A stretch of DNA of 64,000 nt from Micromonospora sp. WMMD980 (GCF_029626035.1 NZ_JARUBE010000003.1:3472001-3536000), one strand, 5' to 3'; positions 31,882 to 41,108 are shown, counted from the first letter of the stretch. The notes: generated by a model not told the origin, from the sequence alone. Numbers and translations: made by a program.

Positions 31882-32370
31882 GTGACCGACGACGTGACCA
31901 TCGCCCCCGCCGTCGCCTCGGACGCCGGTGAGATCCTCACCGTGCAGCGCGCGGCATACCTGGTGGAGGCGCAACGCTACCGGGACCTGTTCCTGCCCCC
32001 GCTGACCGAGACGCTGGACGAGGTCCGGGCGGCGCTGGCCGGCCCGGCCGTGGTGCTCGCCGCCCGGCGCGGCGCCCGCCTGGTCGGCTCGGTGCGGGCC
32101 CGCCTCGACGGTGACACCGCCCACGTGGGCCGGCTCTCGGTCGCCCCGGACCAGCAGGGGCACGGCATCGGTGGGCGGCTGCTGAGTGCGGTGGAGCGGG
32201 CCTGCGCCGGCCGGGTGGCGCGGTTCGCGCTGTTCACCGGCGCGCAGAGCACCGACAACCTGGTCCGGTACGCCCGGCGCGGCTACCGGGTGGTGGCGCA
32301 CCGGGACGACGAGAACGGCAACCGGTTGGCGGTGCTGGAGAAGGTCAGCCCCGCTCGCAGCGACGCCTGA
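31882..32370 (+). CDS. GNAT family N-acetyltransferase
   Basis: This 162-residue protein is a single GNAT domain with strand-four VGRLSVAPDQQGHGIGGRLL (about 74-93), the acetyl-CoA pyrophosphate-binding loop being QGHGIG, and a C-terminal YARRGYRVVAHRDDE segment. The substrate is unknown. A TGAGCT hexamer lies 6 nt before the GTG, so the message may be leaderless. Its end overlaps the end of the convergent SRPBCC gene by 26 bases. Confidence 0.85.
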   Translation: MTDDVTIAPAVASDAGEILTVQRAAYLVEAQRYRDLFLPPLTETLDEVRAALAGPAVVLAARRGARLVGSVRARLDGDTAHVGRLSVAPDQQGHGIGGRLLSAVERACAGRVARFALFTGAQSTDNLVRYARRGYRVVAHRDDENGNRLAVLEKVSPARSDA

Positions 32371-32767
32371 GCCCGTCCGCCTCCTGCCGGAGGTAGCGGC
32401 GCATGGTGGCGCCGCCGAACAGCCCGACCAGCCCGGCCAGCGGGCCGGTCTGGGTCAGCGCCAGCTCGGCGCGGGTGCGCCCGTCGTCCAGCGGGACCAG
32501 CCGGTGCTCGCCCCGGCTGCGCACGCCGGGGGCGGCGGACTCCCAGACGAAGGCGTGCGGCGGCTCGATCTCGGTGACCCGCCACACGGCGGGACGCAGG
32601 CGGGGCTGGGTGAGCCGGGCGGTCGAGCCGAGGACCAGCGGCCCGGGCTCCAGCCGGCGGGCGGCGGTGACCGAGGGCGTCCACTCCGGCCAGCGCTCCA
32701 CGTCGGTCTGCACCGCCCAGACCCGCTCGACGTCGGCGGCGATCTCGACGACCTCCACGAACCGCAT
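32345..32767 (-). CDS. SRPBCC family protein
   Basis: This 140-residue protein is a polyketide-cyclase/START-like fold member: it begins FVEVVEIAADVERVWAVQTDVERWPEWTPSV, the standard first strand and helices, has FVWESAAPGVRSRGEHRLVPL in the middle and ends in a long helix (LFGGATMRRYLRQEADGL). Such proteins bind hydrophobic ligands or serve as stress-response or transport accessories; the ligand cannot be inferred. A GGGAGGG site precedes the ATG. Confidence 0.82.
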   Translation of the reverse strand: MRFVEVVEIAADVERVWAVQTDVERWPEWTPSVTAARRLEPGPLVLGSTARLTQPRLRPAVWRVTEIEPPHAFVWESAAPGVRSRGEHRLVPLDDGRTRAELALTQTGPLAGLVGLFGGATMRRYLRQEADGLRRRCERG

Positions 32768-32852
32768 GGCGTCCCTCCCCCGAAGCAGCCCCGCCTCAGC
32801 CTAGGCCCGCCCCGCATCCCCCGCCGCCCCGAGCCATGGGTGGGGTGGGGAG

Positions 32853-33065
32853 TCAGGCGGCCTCGTGGAGATCGGCCAGGCCGACCGGGGCGTACCGCCG
32901 GAGCAGGCGCTCCAGCTCGGCGACCGAGCCCGCCTCGCCGACCACGTTCGCGCCGCCGCCGTGCTCCGGCGGATAGCGGTGCGCCAGCCGGTAGCGGTAC
33001 CGCCCGCGCACCAGCTCCACGCTGACCCGCCAGCGTCCGCAGCATCCGCAGCTCCACTCCGGCAC
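32853..33065 (-). CDS. Small CxCC-type hypothetical protein
   Basis: This 70-residue protein begins PEWSCGCCGRWRVSVELVRG and ends in a short helix (VAELERLLRRYAPVGLADL). The three cysteines at the N-terminus could hold a metal. GTG 33065 is chosen because a TACCGT hexamer lies exactly 6 nt upstream on the minus strand, the leaderless pattern; an upstream in-frame ATG adds low-complexity sequence. No family is recognised. Confidence 0.6.
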   Translation of the reverse strand: MPEWSCGCCGRWRVSVELVRGRYRYRLAHRYPPEHGGGANVVGEAGSVAELERLLRRYAPVGLADLHEAA

Positions 33066-33071
33066 GCCGCG

Positions 33072-33077
33072 ACGGTA
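33072..33077 (-). promoter_or_regulatory. -10 element of the small CxCC gene
   Basis: On the minus strand TACCGT ends 6 nt before GTG 33065. Confidence 0.5.
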
Positions 33078-33200
33078 GCTCTGACCTGCGGTTCCGCCAT
33101 CCGGTCGGCGGTGACGAAGGAAGCCGGGACGGGACACGCCACCCGGGCCGGGCGGTGATCTGGCTCACCACCGTCGGTGGGGTCTGGTTGACTGGTCGCC

Positions 33201-34313
33201 GTGGACCTGCCGATCAACCCGCCGGTCGAGCCGATGCTGGCCAAGAGCGTGGCCCAACTCCCCACCGATCCCGGCCTGACCTACGAGCCCAAGTGGGACG
33301 GCTTCCGGTGCATCGTCTTCCGTGACGGCGACGAGGTCGAGCTGGCCAGCCGGGGCGGCAAGCCGATGACCCGCTACTTCCCCGAGGTGGTGGAGCAGGC
33401 GCGCCGCCAGCTCCCGCCCCGCTGCGCGGTCGACGGCGAGCTGATCGTGATCCGCCGGGACGGCCCGGGCGGGCAGCCCAGGCTCGACTTCGAGCTGCTG
33501 GCGCAGCGCATCCATCCGGCCGCCTCCCGGGTGAAGCTGCTGGCCGAGACCACGCCCGCCGACTTCGTCGCGTTCGACCTGCTCGCCGTCGACGACGAGC
33601 TGTTGACCGCCCAGCCCTACCCGCAGCGCCGGGAGCGGCTGGAGCGGGCCCTGGCCGGGGTCCGGCCTCCCGTGCACGTGACCCAGGTGACCACCGACCC
33701 GGAGACGGCCCGGCGCTGGTTCGAGGTGTTCGAGGGCGCCGGCCTGGACGGGCTCATCGTCAAGCCGGCCGATCTGCCCTACGAGCCGGGCAAGCGGCTG
33801 ATGTCCAAGGTCAAGCACGCCCGCACGGCGGACGCGGTGGTGGCCGGCTTCCGCTGGCACAAGTCCGGCCCGGTGGTCGGTTCACTGCTGCTCGGCCTCT
33901 ACGGCGACGACGGGTTGCTGCACCACATCGGCGTCAGCTCCTCGTTCACCATGGCCCGCCGCAAGGAGCTGCTCGACGAGCTGGAGCCCTACCGCGACGT
34001 CGGCGCCGACCACCCGTGGGTGCACGGCGACCACGAGCGGGGCCAGCGCATCCCGGGCGGGGTGAGCCGGTGGACCGGCGGCAAGAACCTGGAGTGGGAG
34101 CCGCTGCGCCCGGAGCTGGTGGTCGAGGTGGCCTACGACGCGATGGAGGGCGACCGGCTGCGGCACACCGCCCGGTTCCTGCGCTGGCGCCCCGACCGCG
34201 ACCCCCGCTCGTGCGACTACGGCCAGCTCGACCGCCCGGTCCGCTTCGACGTCGACGAGGTGCTGCGCGGCGATCCGGCGGCGACGGTGAGCGACGCCGG
34301 CGGCCGGGCGTAG
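33201..34313 (+). CDS. ATP-dependent DNA ligase (LigC/LigD ligase-domain type)
   Basis: This 370-residue protein has the adenylation lysine in EPKWDGFR (K31), the nucleotidyltransferase motifs SRGGKPMTRYFPEV, VDGELIV, FVAFDLLAVD and EGLIVKP-like DGLIVKPADLPYEPG, and the OB-fold domain ending in WEPLRPELVVEVAYDAMEGDRLRH. It lacks polymerase and phosphoesterase domains, so it is a stand-alone ligase like mycobacterial LigC, probably serving end-joining or gap repair. A separate polymerase-domain gene lies 14 kb away. Translation starts at GTG 33201 without an obvious ribosome site. Confidence 0.9.
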   Translation: MDLPINPPVEPMLAKSVAQLPTDPGLTYEPKWDGFRCIVFRDGDEVELASRGGKPMTRYFPEVVEQARRQLPPRCAVDGELIVIRRDGPGGQPRLDFELLAQRIHPAASRVKLLAETTPADFVAFDLLAVDDELLTAQPYPQRRERLERALAGVRPPVHVTQVTTDPETARRWFEVFEGAGLDGLIVKPADLPYEPGKRLMSKVKHARTADAVVAGFRWHKSGPVVGSLLLGLYGDDGLLHHIGVSSSFTMARRKELLDELEPYRDVGADHPWVHGDHERGQRIPGGVSRWTGGKNLEWEPLRPELVVEVAYDAMEGDRLRHTARFLRWRPDRDPRSCDYGQLDRPVRFDVDEVLRGDPAATVSDAGGRA

Positions 34314-34347
34314 CCTGGCGGTCGACCCGATCATGGAAGGCGCCAAC

Positions 34348-35937
34348 GTGACAGGCTTCCCCGACCGGCCCCGCCGGGTCCGGCCCGCGCTGGCCGCGTT
34401 CGTCGCGGCGGTGGTGCTCACCGCCGGCTGCACGCTGCCGGCGTTCGCCCCGCGTGCCGAGAGCGAGGGCGAGGCGGCCCCGCCGGGGAGCGCGCCCACC
34501 TGGCGGGCCTGCCCGGAGGTGCCCGACGAGCTGGTCGGCCGGGGCGCGGCCGACATGCGCTACGAGTGCACCCGGGTCGCCGTGCCGCGCAACTGGGGCA
34601 CCGGGGCGGCCACCGGGGCGACCGCCGGGCCGGGCACCGGCGAGACGTTCGAGATCGCGCTGATCCGGGCCCGCTCCACCAAGCAACGCGACCGGATCGG
34701 GTCGCTCGTGGTCAACCCGGGGGGTCCCGGCGCGTCCGGGGTGGACACCGCGGTCTACCTGTCCTTCGGTCCGGCGTTCGGCGGCCTGCCGACGGCGATC
34801 ACCGACCGGTTCGACATCGTCGGCTTCGACCCGCGCGGGGTGGCCCGCTCCAGCCCGGTCAAGTGCATCCCCGACGCCGACCTCGACGCCAGCTTCGGCT
34901 ACGACCCCGACCCCGAGAGCCAGGCGTCCTTCGACGGCTTCGTCGACCTCAACCGGCGCATCGGCGCGCGGTGTGGCGGCAAGTACGGCGACCAGCTCCC
35001 GCTCTACGGCACCGAGCAGGCCGCCCGGGACATGGACGCGGTGCGCGCTGCGGTCGGCGACGAGAAGCTGACCTACCTCGGCTACTCCTACGGCACGCTG
35101 CTCGGCGCCACCTACGCCCAGCTCTATCCGCAGCGGGTGCGGGCGCTGGTGCTCGACGGCGCGGTCGACCCGAGGCAGCAGCTGATCGCCGGTTCGGAGA
35201 GCCAGGCCAAGGGCTTCGAGCGGGCGTTCGACAACTTCTCCCGGTGGTGCGCGGCGAACGCCGGGCGCTGCCCGATCGCGCCGGATGCGCGCGCGGCGGT
35301 CACCGCCGCGATCGACAAGGCCACCGTCTCGCCGGTGCGCGGCGCGGACGGCCGGAAGGCCACCGCCGGCTGGGTCTTCTACGCGGTGATCTCCTCGCTC
35401 TACACCGAGCAGGGTTGGCAGGAGCTGGCCCGGGCGATCGACGAGTTGCAGGGCGGGGACCCGGCGGGCGTGTTCAAGCTCGCCGACGCGTACGCCGGCC
35501 GCGAGGACGACGGGCACTACTCGAACCTGTTCGACGCCAACATGGCGATCAACTGCGCCGACGAGACCGAGAAGCCGACCCGGGAGCAGGTCCGGTCGTT
35601 GCAGTCGCAGTGGCGGCAGAAATATCCGCTGTTCGGCCCGGCGCTGGCGGTGGGGATGCTCGGCTGCGTGGAGTGGCCGGGCGAGCGTGACCCCTATCCG
35701 ACCGGCCGGGCGGCGGGCGCGCCACCGATCCTGGTGGTCGGCACCACCGGCGACCCGGCCACGCCCTACGAGCAGACCGCCGCGCTCGCCTCGATGCTGG
35801 GCGTCGGCCGGGTGCTCACCTGGGAGGGCGAGGGGCACACGGCCTACCCGCAGACCGCGTGCGTGACCAAGGCCGTCGACGCGTACCTGATCTCGCTCAC
35901 CGTCCCCCGGGAGGGGCTGCGCTGCCCCGCCCGGTGA
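34348..35937 (+). CDS. Secreted alpha/beta-hydrolase, tripeptidyl-aminopeptidase-like
   Basis: This 529-residue protein starts with a lipoprotein-type signal peptide (AAFVAAVVLTAGC). The hydrolase core has the oxyanion motif VVNPGGPGASGVD, the nucleophile in GYSYGT (S247) and a C-terminal TAP-like domain with VVGTTGDPATPYEQT, carrying the acid residue, and the EGEGHTAY histidine. Relatives such as SlpD/SlpE and TAP of Streptomyces remove short N-terminal peptides from secreted proteins. I choose GTG 34348 because GGAAGG lies 8 nt upstream; the ATG at 34333 overlaps that site. Confidence 0.88.
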   Translation: MTGFPDRPRRVRPALAAFVAAVVLTAGCTLPAFAPRAESEGEAAPPGSAPTWRACPEVPDELVGRGAADMRYECTRVAVPRNWGTGAATGATAGPGTGETFEIALIRARSTKQRDRIGSLVVNPGGPGASGVDTAVYLSFGPAFGGLPTAITDRFDIVGFDPRGVARSSPVKCIPDADLDASFGYDPDPESQASFDGFVDLNRRIGARCGGKYGDQLPLYGTEQAARDMDAVRAAVGDEKLTYLGYSYGTLLGATYAQLYPQRVRALVLDGAVDPRQQLIAGSESQAKGFERAFDNFSRWCAANAGRCPIAPDARAAVTAAIDKATVSPVRGADGRKATAGWVFYAVISSLYTEQGWQELARAIDELQGGDPAGVFKLADAYAGREDDGHYSNLFDANMAINCADETEKPTREQVRSLQSQWRQKYPLFGPALAVGMLGCVEWPGERDPYPTGRAAGAPPILVVGTTGDPATPYEQTAALASMLGVGRVLTWEGEGHTAYPQTACVTKAVDAYLISLTVPREGLRCPAR

Positions 35938-35954
35938 CGGTCCGGCGGCCGTGC

Positions 35955-35960
35955 CAGACT
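35955..35960 (+). promoter_or_regulatory. -10 element of the GNAT gene
   Basis: CAGACT ends 6 nt before GTG 35967. Confidence 0.5.
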
Positions 35961-35966
35961 TCCCGG

Positions 35967-36419
35967 GTGGCTGAGGTGATCTTCCGGGAGGCGGTCCGGG
36001 CCGACCTGCCCGCCGTACTCGCCCTGCTCGCCGACGACGTGCTGGGCCGGACCCGCGACCTGCCCGAGGTCGACGAGGCGTACGAGCGGGCGTTCGCCGA
36101 CCTCGACGCCGACCCGCGCAACTTGATGATCGTCGCGGACGACGGCGGTGAGCTGGTCGGCTGCTTCCAGATCACCTACATTCCCGGCCTGGGCCGGCAC
36201 GGCGCGGAGCGGTCGCTGATCGAGTCGGTGCGGGTCCGCTCGGACCGGCGCGGACGCGGGCTGGGCCGGGCGATGATGCGCTGGGCGATCGACCAGGCCC
36301 GCGCGCGGGGTTGCGCGCTGGTGCAGCTCACCACCGACAAGCAGCGCGCCGACGCGCACCGGTTCTATCGCGACCTGGGCTTCGTGGCCAGCCACGAGGG
36401 GATGAAGCTGGCGCTGTAG
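35967..36419 (+). CDS. GNAT family N-acetyltransferase
   Basis: This 150-residue GNAT protein has the acetyl-CoA loop in RSDRRGRGLGRAMMRWAI (about 93-110) preceded by SLIESVRV, and the closing motif ADAHRFYRDLGFVASHEGMK. The GTG start is set by the N-terminal strand VIFREAVRADLPAVLAL and by the -10 hexamer 6 nt upstream. The substrate is unknown. It follows the secreted hydrolase gene by 29 bases but seems to have its own promoter. Confidence 0.85.
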   Translation: MAEVIFREAVRADLPAVLALLADDVLGRTRDLPEVDEAYERAFADLDADPRNLMIVADDGGELVGCFQITYIPGLGRHGAERSLIESVRVRSDRRGRGLGRAMMRWAIDQARARGCALVQLTTDKQRADAHRFYRDLGFVASHEGMKLAL

Positions 36420-36449
36420 CGGCACCCGGATCCGACCGGCGGGCACGGG

Positions 36450-37166
36450 TCAGTCGGTCACCAACTGGCCGTCGCGCAGGACCAGCGTCCGGTCGGCCAG
36501 CTCGATCAACGCCGGATCGTGCGTCGCGACCAGGGCGGTCATCCCCCGGGCGTGCACCACGGCGCGCAGCAGGCCCATGATCGAACGGCCGGTCTCGGAG
36601 TCGAGCTGCCCGGTCGGCTCGTCCGCGATGAGCAGGTCCGGCTCGTTCGCGAGCGCCCGGGCCACCGCCACCCGCTGCTGCTGGCCGCCGGACAACTCGT
36701 ACGGACGCTGCGCGGCGTGTGCGCCCAAGCCGACCAGCTCCAGCAGCACCGCCACCCGCTGCTCCCGCTCCGCCGCCGGCACCTTGGCCAGCCGCAGCGG
36801 CACCCCGACGTTCTCCGCCGCGGACAGGATCGGCACCAGGCCGAACGTCTGGAAGACGAAGCCGACGGTGCCGCGGCGCAACGCCAGCAACTCCCGCTCC
36901 CCCGCCGAGGTCACGTCGTGCCCGGCCACCCGGATCCGCCCGGCGTCCGGCCGGTCCAGGCCGCCGACCAGGTTCAGCAGCGTGGTCTTGCCGGCGCCGG
37001 ACCGGCCGCGGACCGCGACCAGCTCGCCGCGACCGGCGGTGAAGGAGACATCCCGCACGGCGTGCACGGCGTGCTCCCCCCGGCCGAAGGTGCGGCTCAC
37101 CCCCTCGACCCGCACCACGTCCTCGACTGTCGTCCCCGGCAGCACCGCGGCCCGCTCGGTCATCAC
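36450..37166 (-). CDS. ABC transporter ATP-binding protein (MacB/LolD type)
   Basis: This 238-residue ATPase has Walker A GRSGAGKTT (about 54-62), Q-loop QTFGLVP, signature LSGGQQQR, Walker B LLIADEPTGQLD and switch histidine in VATHDP. It belongs to the group that works with FtsX-type mechanotransmission permeases. Its start overlaps the end of the preceding ATPase gene by 4 bases (ATGA). Two ATPases and two permeases in one cluster suggest either a heteromeric exporter or two related exporters. Confidence 0.9.
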   Translation of the reverse strand: MMTERAAVLPGTTVEDVVRVEGVSRTFGRGEHAVHAVRDVSFTAGRGELVAVRGRSGAGKTTLLNLVGGLDRPDAGRIRVAGHDVTSAGERELLALRRGTVGFVFQTFGLVPILSAAENVGVPLRLAKVPAAEREQRVAVLLELVGLGAHAAQRPYELSGGQQQRVAVARALANEPDLLIADEPTGQLDSETGRSIMGLLRAVVHARGMTALVATHDPALIELADRTLVLRDGQLVTD

Positions 37167-38197
37167 TCACTCTCCTCGGCGTGCGCCCGGTCGCCGGGGC
37201 GCACCTCGACGCGGTCGGGTTCCAGGTCGAGCCGGACCCGGTCGCGCAGCGACAGGGCCTCCACGAACGGCGCCGGCAACTGCATCCGGCCGGTGCGGTC
37301 GAGCACCGCGTACTCCTCGCTGACCAGCTCGGTGCCGCCGTCGGCGGTGGTTCGCGCGGTCCGGCGTACCTCGGAGGCGGTCCGGCCGTCGCGGATCGCG
37401 ACGGTCCGGCGGACCTGACCCGCCACGGCGTGGTCGTGGGTGACCACCACGATGGTCACGCCCAGCTCGGCGTTGATGGTGCGCAACGCGGCGAAGACCT
37501 CCGCGCCGGTCGCCTCGTCCAGCTCGCCGGTCGGCTCGTCGGCGAAGAGGATCTCCGGGTCGTTGGCCACCGCCACCGCCACCGCGCACCGCTGCTGCTC
37601 CCCGCCGCTCATCTGACCGGGCCGCCGGTCCGCGCAGTAGCCGACCCCGACCAGGTCGAGCAGGCGACGGGCCCGCTCCCGCCGGTCCCGCCGGCCACCG
37701 TGCCGACCGGCCAGCCTCATCGGCAGCTCCACGTTCTCCGTCGCGGTCAGGTACGGCAGCAGGTTGCGGCCGGTCTGCTGCCAGACGAACCCGACCATCT
37801 CCCGCCGGTAGGCGAGCCGCTTCCTGTTCGACAGGGCGAGCAGGTCGTACTCGGCGACCCGGGCGATGCCGGCGGTCGGGGTGTCCAGCCCGGACAGGAT
37901 GTTGAGCAGGGTCGACTTGCCGGAGCCGGAAGCGCCCACGATCGCGACCAGCTCACCGCGGTCGATCACCAGGTCGAGACTCTGGAGGGCGACCACCTCG
38001 ACGCCCTCGGTCTTGAAGATGCGCACCAGGCCGTCGCAGACGATGTGCCCACGCAGCCGGTCCCGCCCGCCGGCCCGTTCGGCGGCTCGCTCGGCCGCGC
38101 GCTGTTGCAGGGCGGCCAGGTCCGGCATCGGCTGTCCGGGGTCGTGGCGCGGCGTCAGACGCGCCGAGCCCGGATGGCCGGAAGCGGTCGCGGTCAT
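37163..38197 (-). CDS. ABC transporter ATP-binding protein with AbrB-like C-terminal domain
   Basis: This 344-residue protein is a MacB-type ATPase: Walker A GASGSGKST, Q-loop QQTGRNLLPY, signature MSGGEQQR, Walker B ILFADEPTGELD and H-loop VVTHDH. It then continues for about 50 residues with EEYAVLDRTGRMQLP and PFVEALSLRDRVRLDLEPDR, which reads like a SpoVT/AbrB swapped-hairpin domain. An Arg/Ala-rich N-terminal extension (1-48) precedes the ATPase fold. The tail could dimerise the ATPase or bind DNA or a regulator. It overlaps both neighbours and is part of one operon with the two large permeases. Confidence 0.88.
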   Translation of the reverse strand: MTATASGHPGSARLTPRHDPGQPMPDLAALQQRAAERAAERAGGRDRLRGHIVCDGLVRIFKTEGVEVVALQSLDLVIDRGELVAIVGASGSGKSTLLNILSGLDTPTAGIARVAEYDLLALSNRKRLAYRREMVGFVWQQTGRNLLPYLTATENVELPMRLAGRHGGRRDRRERARRLLDLVGVGYCADRRPGQMSGGEQQRCAVAVAVANDPEILFADEPTGELDEATGAEVFAALRTINAELGVTIVVVTHDHAVAGQVRRTVAIRDGRTASEVRRTARTTADGGTELVSEEYAVLDRTGRMQLPAPFVEALSLRDRVRLDLEPDRVEVRPGDRAHAEESE

Positions 38198-40929
38198 CAG
38201 CTCTCCTCTCCGAGCCGCAGCACCTCACCGAGGCGCATCCGGCGGTTGTTCACGGCCTCCACGGTGATCGCGAAGCCGAGGGCCAGCAGGGCCAGGACCG
38301 ACACCCCGGCCACCAGGCCGGGTTCGAACGTCGGGCGCACGGTCACCCCGCCGGTGAACGCGGGCAGGCCGAGCACCGGGGTGAGCAGCAGCGGCAGCAC
38401 CGCCCCGACCACCGCGCCGGTGAGCACCGACACCAGCACCAGCGGGGTCAGCTCGACCAGCAACAACCCGCGCCACTGCCGGCGGGACAGGCCCATGGTG
38501 CGCAGCCGGGACAGCACCTGCCCACGGGAGCGGGCGCCGGCCAGCACGGCGAAGGCGAGCCCGAGCAGCCCCAGCACCGCGCCGCCGCCGGCGCCGAGCG
38601 CGAACCCGAACACCAGCAGCCCGTTCACGCCGCTGCCGCCCAGCTCGGCCCGGACCCCCGCGCGGCTGGTCACCTCCGGCGCGCGGGCCTTGTCGGCCGC
38701 GTCGACCGTGCCGATCCGCAGGTAGCGGCGTTGCCCCTCGACCGCCACCCGGTTCACCTCGGCCACGTCCACCTCCGGCCCGGCCAGCACGAAACCGGTG
38801 GGGGCGAGCGGATGCGGCGCGTCGGCCGGAAGCGCCGGCCAGGGCAGCACCACGAACCGGCCGACCGAGCGGTCGACGAGCGCGAACCCGTCGACCGTGC
38901 CCGCGGCCCGCAACGGCAGCCGGTTGCCCTGCACGTCCAGCCAGGCCGGGCGGCGCCCCTGCGCGTCGGCGAGCCCGGCCTCGGCCAGCTCTGCGGCGAC
39001 CGCCGGGGACACCAGCGCCGGTAACGGGGTGCTGCCGTCGCCGCCGGCCAGCAGCGGGTCGGGCACGCTGACCGGTACGCCGGCGCGGCGGGCCACCTCG
39101 GCGAACCCGGCGGCGTCGACGAGCAGCACCCGCAGCTCCCGGATCGGGCTCGGCCGGCCGGCCCGGTCGGCCGACGGGCGCTCCGCCGGCACGGTCAGCA
39201 GCGGGGCCACCGCGCGGACGCCCGGCAGCGCGGCCAACCGGTCGGCGGTGTCCGGCGCGAAGCGTTCCCCGGTGACCAGGACGTCCCCGGGCACCACGCG
39301 GGCCGCGGCGGTGTCCCGGCCGCTCTCGATGCCGGTGGCCACCACCCCGCAGAACGCGGCGGTGGCGACGGCCAGCACCACCACGACCAGCGGCCCGGTG
39401 CTGGCGGCCCGGCCGGCGCGGGCGGTGCCGAGGAACGCGACGCTTCCGCGCGCCCGGGCGGTGACGCGGCTGAGCAGCCGCAACGGCCATGGGTACGCCC
39501 GCAGCGCCAGCAACGCCGCGGCCACCGCCAGCAGCACCGGCACCGACACCAGAAGCGGGTCGACCGAACCGGCGGTGAGCCCGCGCCGGCGCAGCAGGAA
39601 CGCCCCGAGCACGGCCACCCCGAGCACCACCGCTTCGACGGTGAGCCGGACGGCGGGCGACCGACCACCGAGGTCGGCGCGGCCGGCGACGCCCCGGCCG
39701 ACGGCGAGCGCCGCCACCGGCGGGAGGACGGTGACCAGCAGCGCGGCCAGCAGCACCCAACCTGCCGACGTCCCGGTGCCGGGCAGCAGGCCGCCGAGCA
39801 GCCAGCCGACCCCGGCCGCGGCCGGCAGCACCAGCGCCGACTCGGCCAGGCCCCGGCGCAGCACGTCGGCCGTCGAGCCGCCACGCGCCCGGATCAGGTG
39901 GAACTCGGCGCGTCGGCGGCGCGCGGCCAGCCGGGCGGCCAGCAGGGACAGCCCCGCCAGCGTGGCGAGCAGCCCCGCGCCGATGACCGCGAGCAGGGTG
40001 CGGGCGGCGGCGAGCGCGGACGAGAAGCGACGCAACGCGATGTCGACGCCCTGGGACAGCCGCACCGAGGCGGGACGGACCCGTTCCAGCCCGTCGAGCC
40101 CGCCGATCAACGCGTCCAGCCGACCCGGGTCGATCCGTTGCGGCGCGATCCGGTAGCGCCACCCGAAGCTCACCGGCCAACCAGTCGCGGCGATGGCGTC
40201 CACGCCCGCGTCGGCGGCGTAGGCGACCGCCACGAACGGCTTGCCGTCCCCCTCCGGCGGGGTGAGCCGCAGCATCGACGGCAACCCGTCCCAGACCCCG
40301 TCGCGCCCGTCGTTCGGTCGCCACACCCCGACCAGCTCGACCGGCCGGGACTTCAGCGGTCGGCCCGTCGGGTTCGTCGGGTCCAGCACCGACAGGCTGA
40401 ACCGGTCGCCGGGGGCGACGCCCAGGCTCGTCGCGACGGTGTCGGCGAGCGTCACCTCCACCGCGCCGGCGGCGGTGACGCCGCTCTCCGGCCACCGTCC
40501 GGCGGTCAGGGTGGTCGCCTCCCGCAGGCCGTTGCCGGTGCGCAGCACCAGGTCGATCAACCCTTTGCCGCTGTCGAGCGTCGGGCCGCGCAACCGGCCG
40601 GGCACGGTGTCCGCGGCGTACCACCGCTGCCCGATCACGCCGCGCACCGCGGCGGGCATCCGGTTCTCGATCGTGTCGAGCTGGCCCGTTTGGGCGGCGA
40701 CGACCGGCTGCACGCTCGACGCGAGCGTGGTCGGCGCCTGGGTGTACCCGAGGTCACGCAGGGCCGCCGGCTGGTTCGCGACGTACTCCCGCAGACCTTG
40801 CCCGGTGAGCCGGTCGGCGACCCGCGGCACACCGGTGATCAGCAGGGCGGTCACCACGGTCAGGACGGCGAGCAGCAGGAACTGCCCCCCGTACGCGCGA
40901 ACCCGCCCCACTGCGCCTGGCAGCCTCAT
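38197..40929 (-). CDS. FtsX-like ABC permease, large form
   Basis: This 910-residue membrane protein has an N-terminal helix (about 15-35, FLLLAVLTVVTALLITGVP), a large extracellular region, a central block of helices with an FtsX core, a second large extracellular domain and a terminal helix block ([20 protein letters not shown], then VELTPLVLVSVLTGAVVGAV). This duplicated layout is that of MacB/BceB-like exporters without a fused ATPase. The start at 40929 has GGAAGG about 9 nt upstream; the longer open frame only reads through the 59-bp repeats. It touches the ATPase gene by overlap. Substrate unknown, possibly peptides or lipids. Confidence 0.88.
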   Translation of the reverse strand: MRLPGAVGRVRAYGGQFLLLAVLTVVTALLITGVPRVADRLTGQGLREYVANQPAALRDLGYTQAPTTLASSVQPVVAAQTGQLDTIENRMPAAVRGVIGQRWYAADTVPGRLRGPTLDSGKGLIDLVLRTGNGLREATTLTAGRWPESGVTAAGAVEVTLADTVATSLGVAPGDRFSLSVLDPTNPTGRPLKSRPVELVGVWRPNDGRDGVWDGLPSMLRLTPPEGDGKPFVAVAYAADAGVDAIAATGWPVSFGWRYRIAPQRIDPGRLDALIGGLDGLERVRPASVRLSQGVDIALRRFSSALAAARTLLAVIGAGLLATLAGLSLLAARLAARRRRAEFHLIRARGGSTADVLRRGLAESALVLPAAAGVGWLLGGLLPGTGTSAGWVLLAALLVTVLPPVAALAVGRGVAGRADLGGRSPAVRLTVEAVVLGVAVLGAFLLRRRGLTAGSVDPLLVSVPVLLAVAAALLALRAYPWPLRLLSRVTARARGSVAFLGTARAGRAASTGPLVVVVLAVATAAFCGVVATGIESGRDTAAARVVPGDVLVTGERFAPDTADRLAALPGVRAVAPLLTVPAERPSADRAGRPSPIRELRVLLVDAAGFAEVARRAGVPVSVPDPLLAGGDGSTPLPALVSPAVAAELAEAGLADAQGRRPAWLDVQGNRLPLRAAGTVDGFALVDRSVGRFVVLPWPALPADAPHPLAPTGFVLAGPEVDVAEVNRVAVEGQRRYLRIGTVDAADKARAPEVTSRAGVRAELGGSGVNGLLVFGFALGAGGGAVLGLLGLAFAVLAGARSRGQVLSRLRTMGLSRRQWRGLLLVELTPLVLVSVLTGAVVGAVLPLLLTPVLGLPAFTGGVTVRPTFEPGLVAGVSVLALLALGFAITVEAVNNRRMRLGEVLRLGEES

Positions 40930-40939
40930 CTGTGCTGGC

Positions 40940-41108
40940 CTTCCGTTCGCGACTGCGGGGCTCCGCTTCGCCGCACTCCTCGCGCTCACCGGACCCGCCT
41001 TCCGTTCGCGACTGCGGGGCTCCGCTTCGCCGCACTCCTCGCGCTCACCGGACCCGCCTTCCGTTCGCGACTGCGGGGCTCCGCTTCGCTGCACTCCTCG
41101 CGCTCACA
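40940..41108. repeat. Three tandem 59-bp repeats between two permease genes
   Basis: A 59-bp unit starting CTTCCGTTCGCGACTGCGGG and containing CTCCGCTTCGCCGCACTCCT repeats with start points 40940, 40999 and 41058; the third copy diverges at its end. Read on the minus strand each unit finishes in GGAAGG, a ribosome-binding sequence, and the last one serves the downstream permease gene. Copies are nearly identical and contiguous. Confidence 0.9.

Noticed and set aside
40940..41108. Possible CRISPR array (59-bp repeats)
   Set aside because: Repeats are head to tail without unique spacers.
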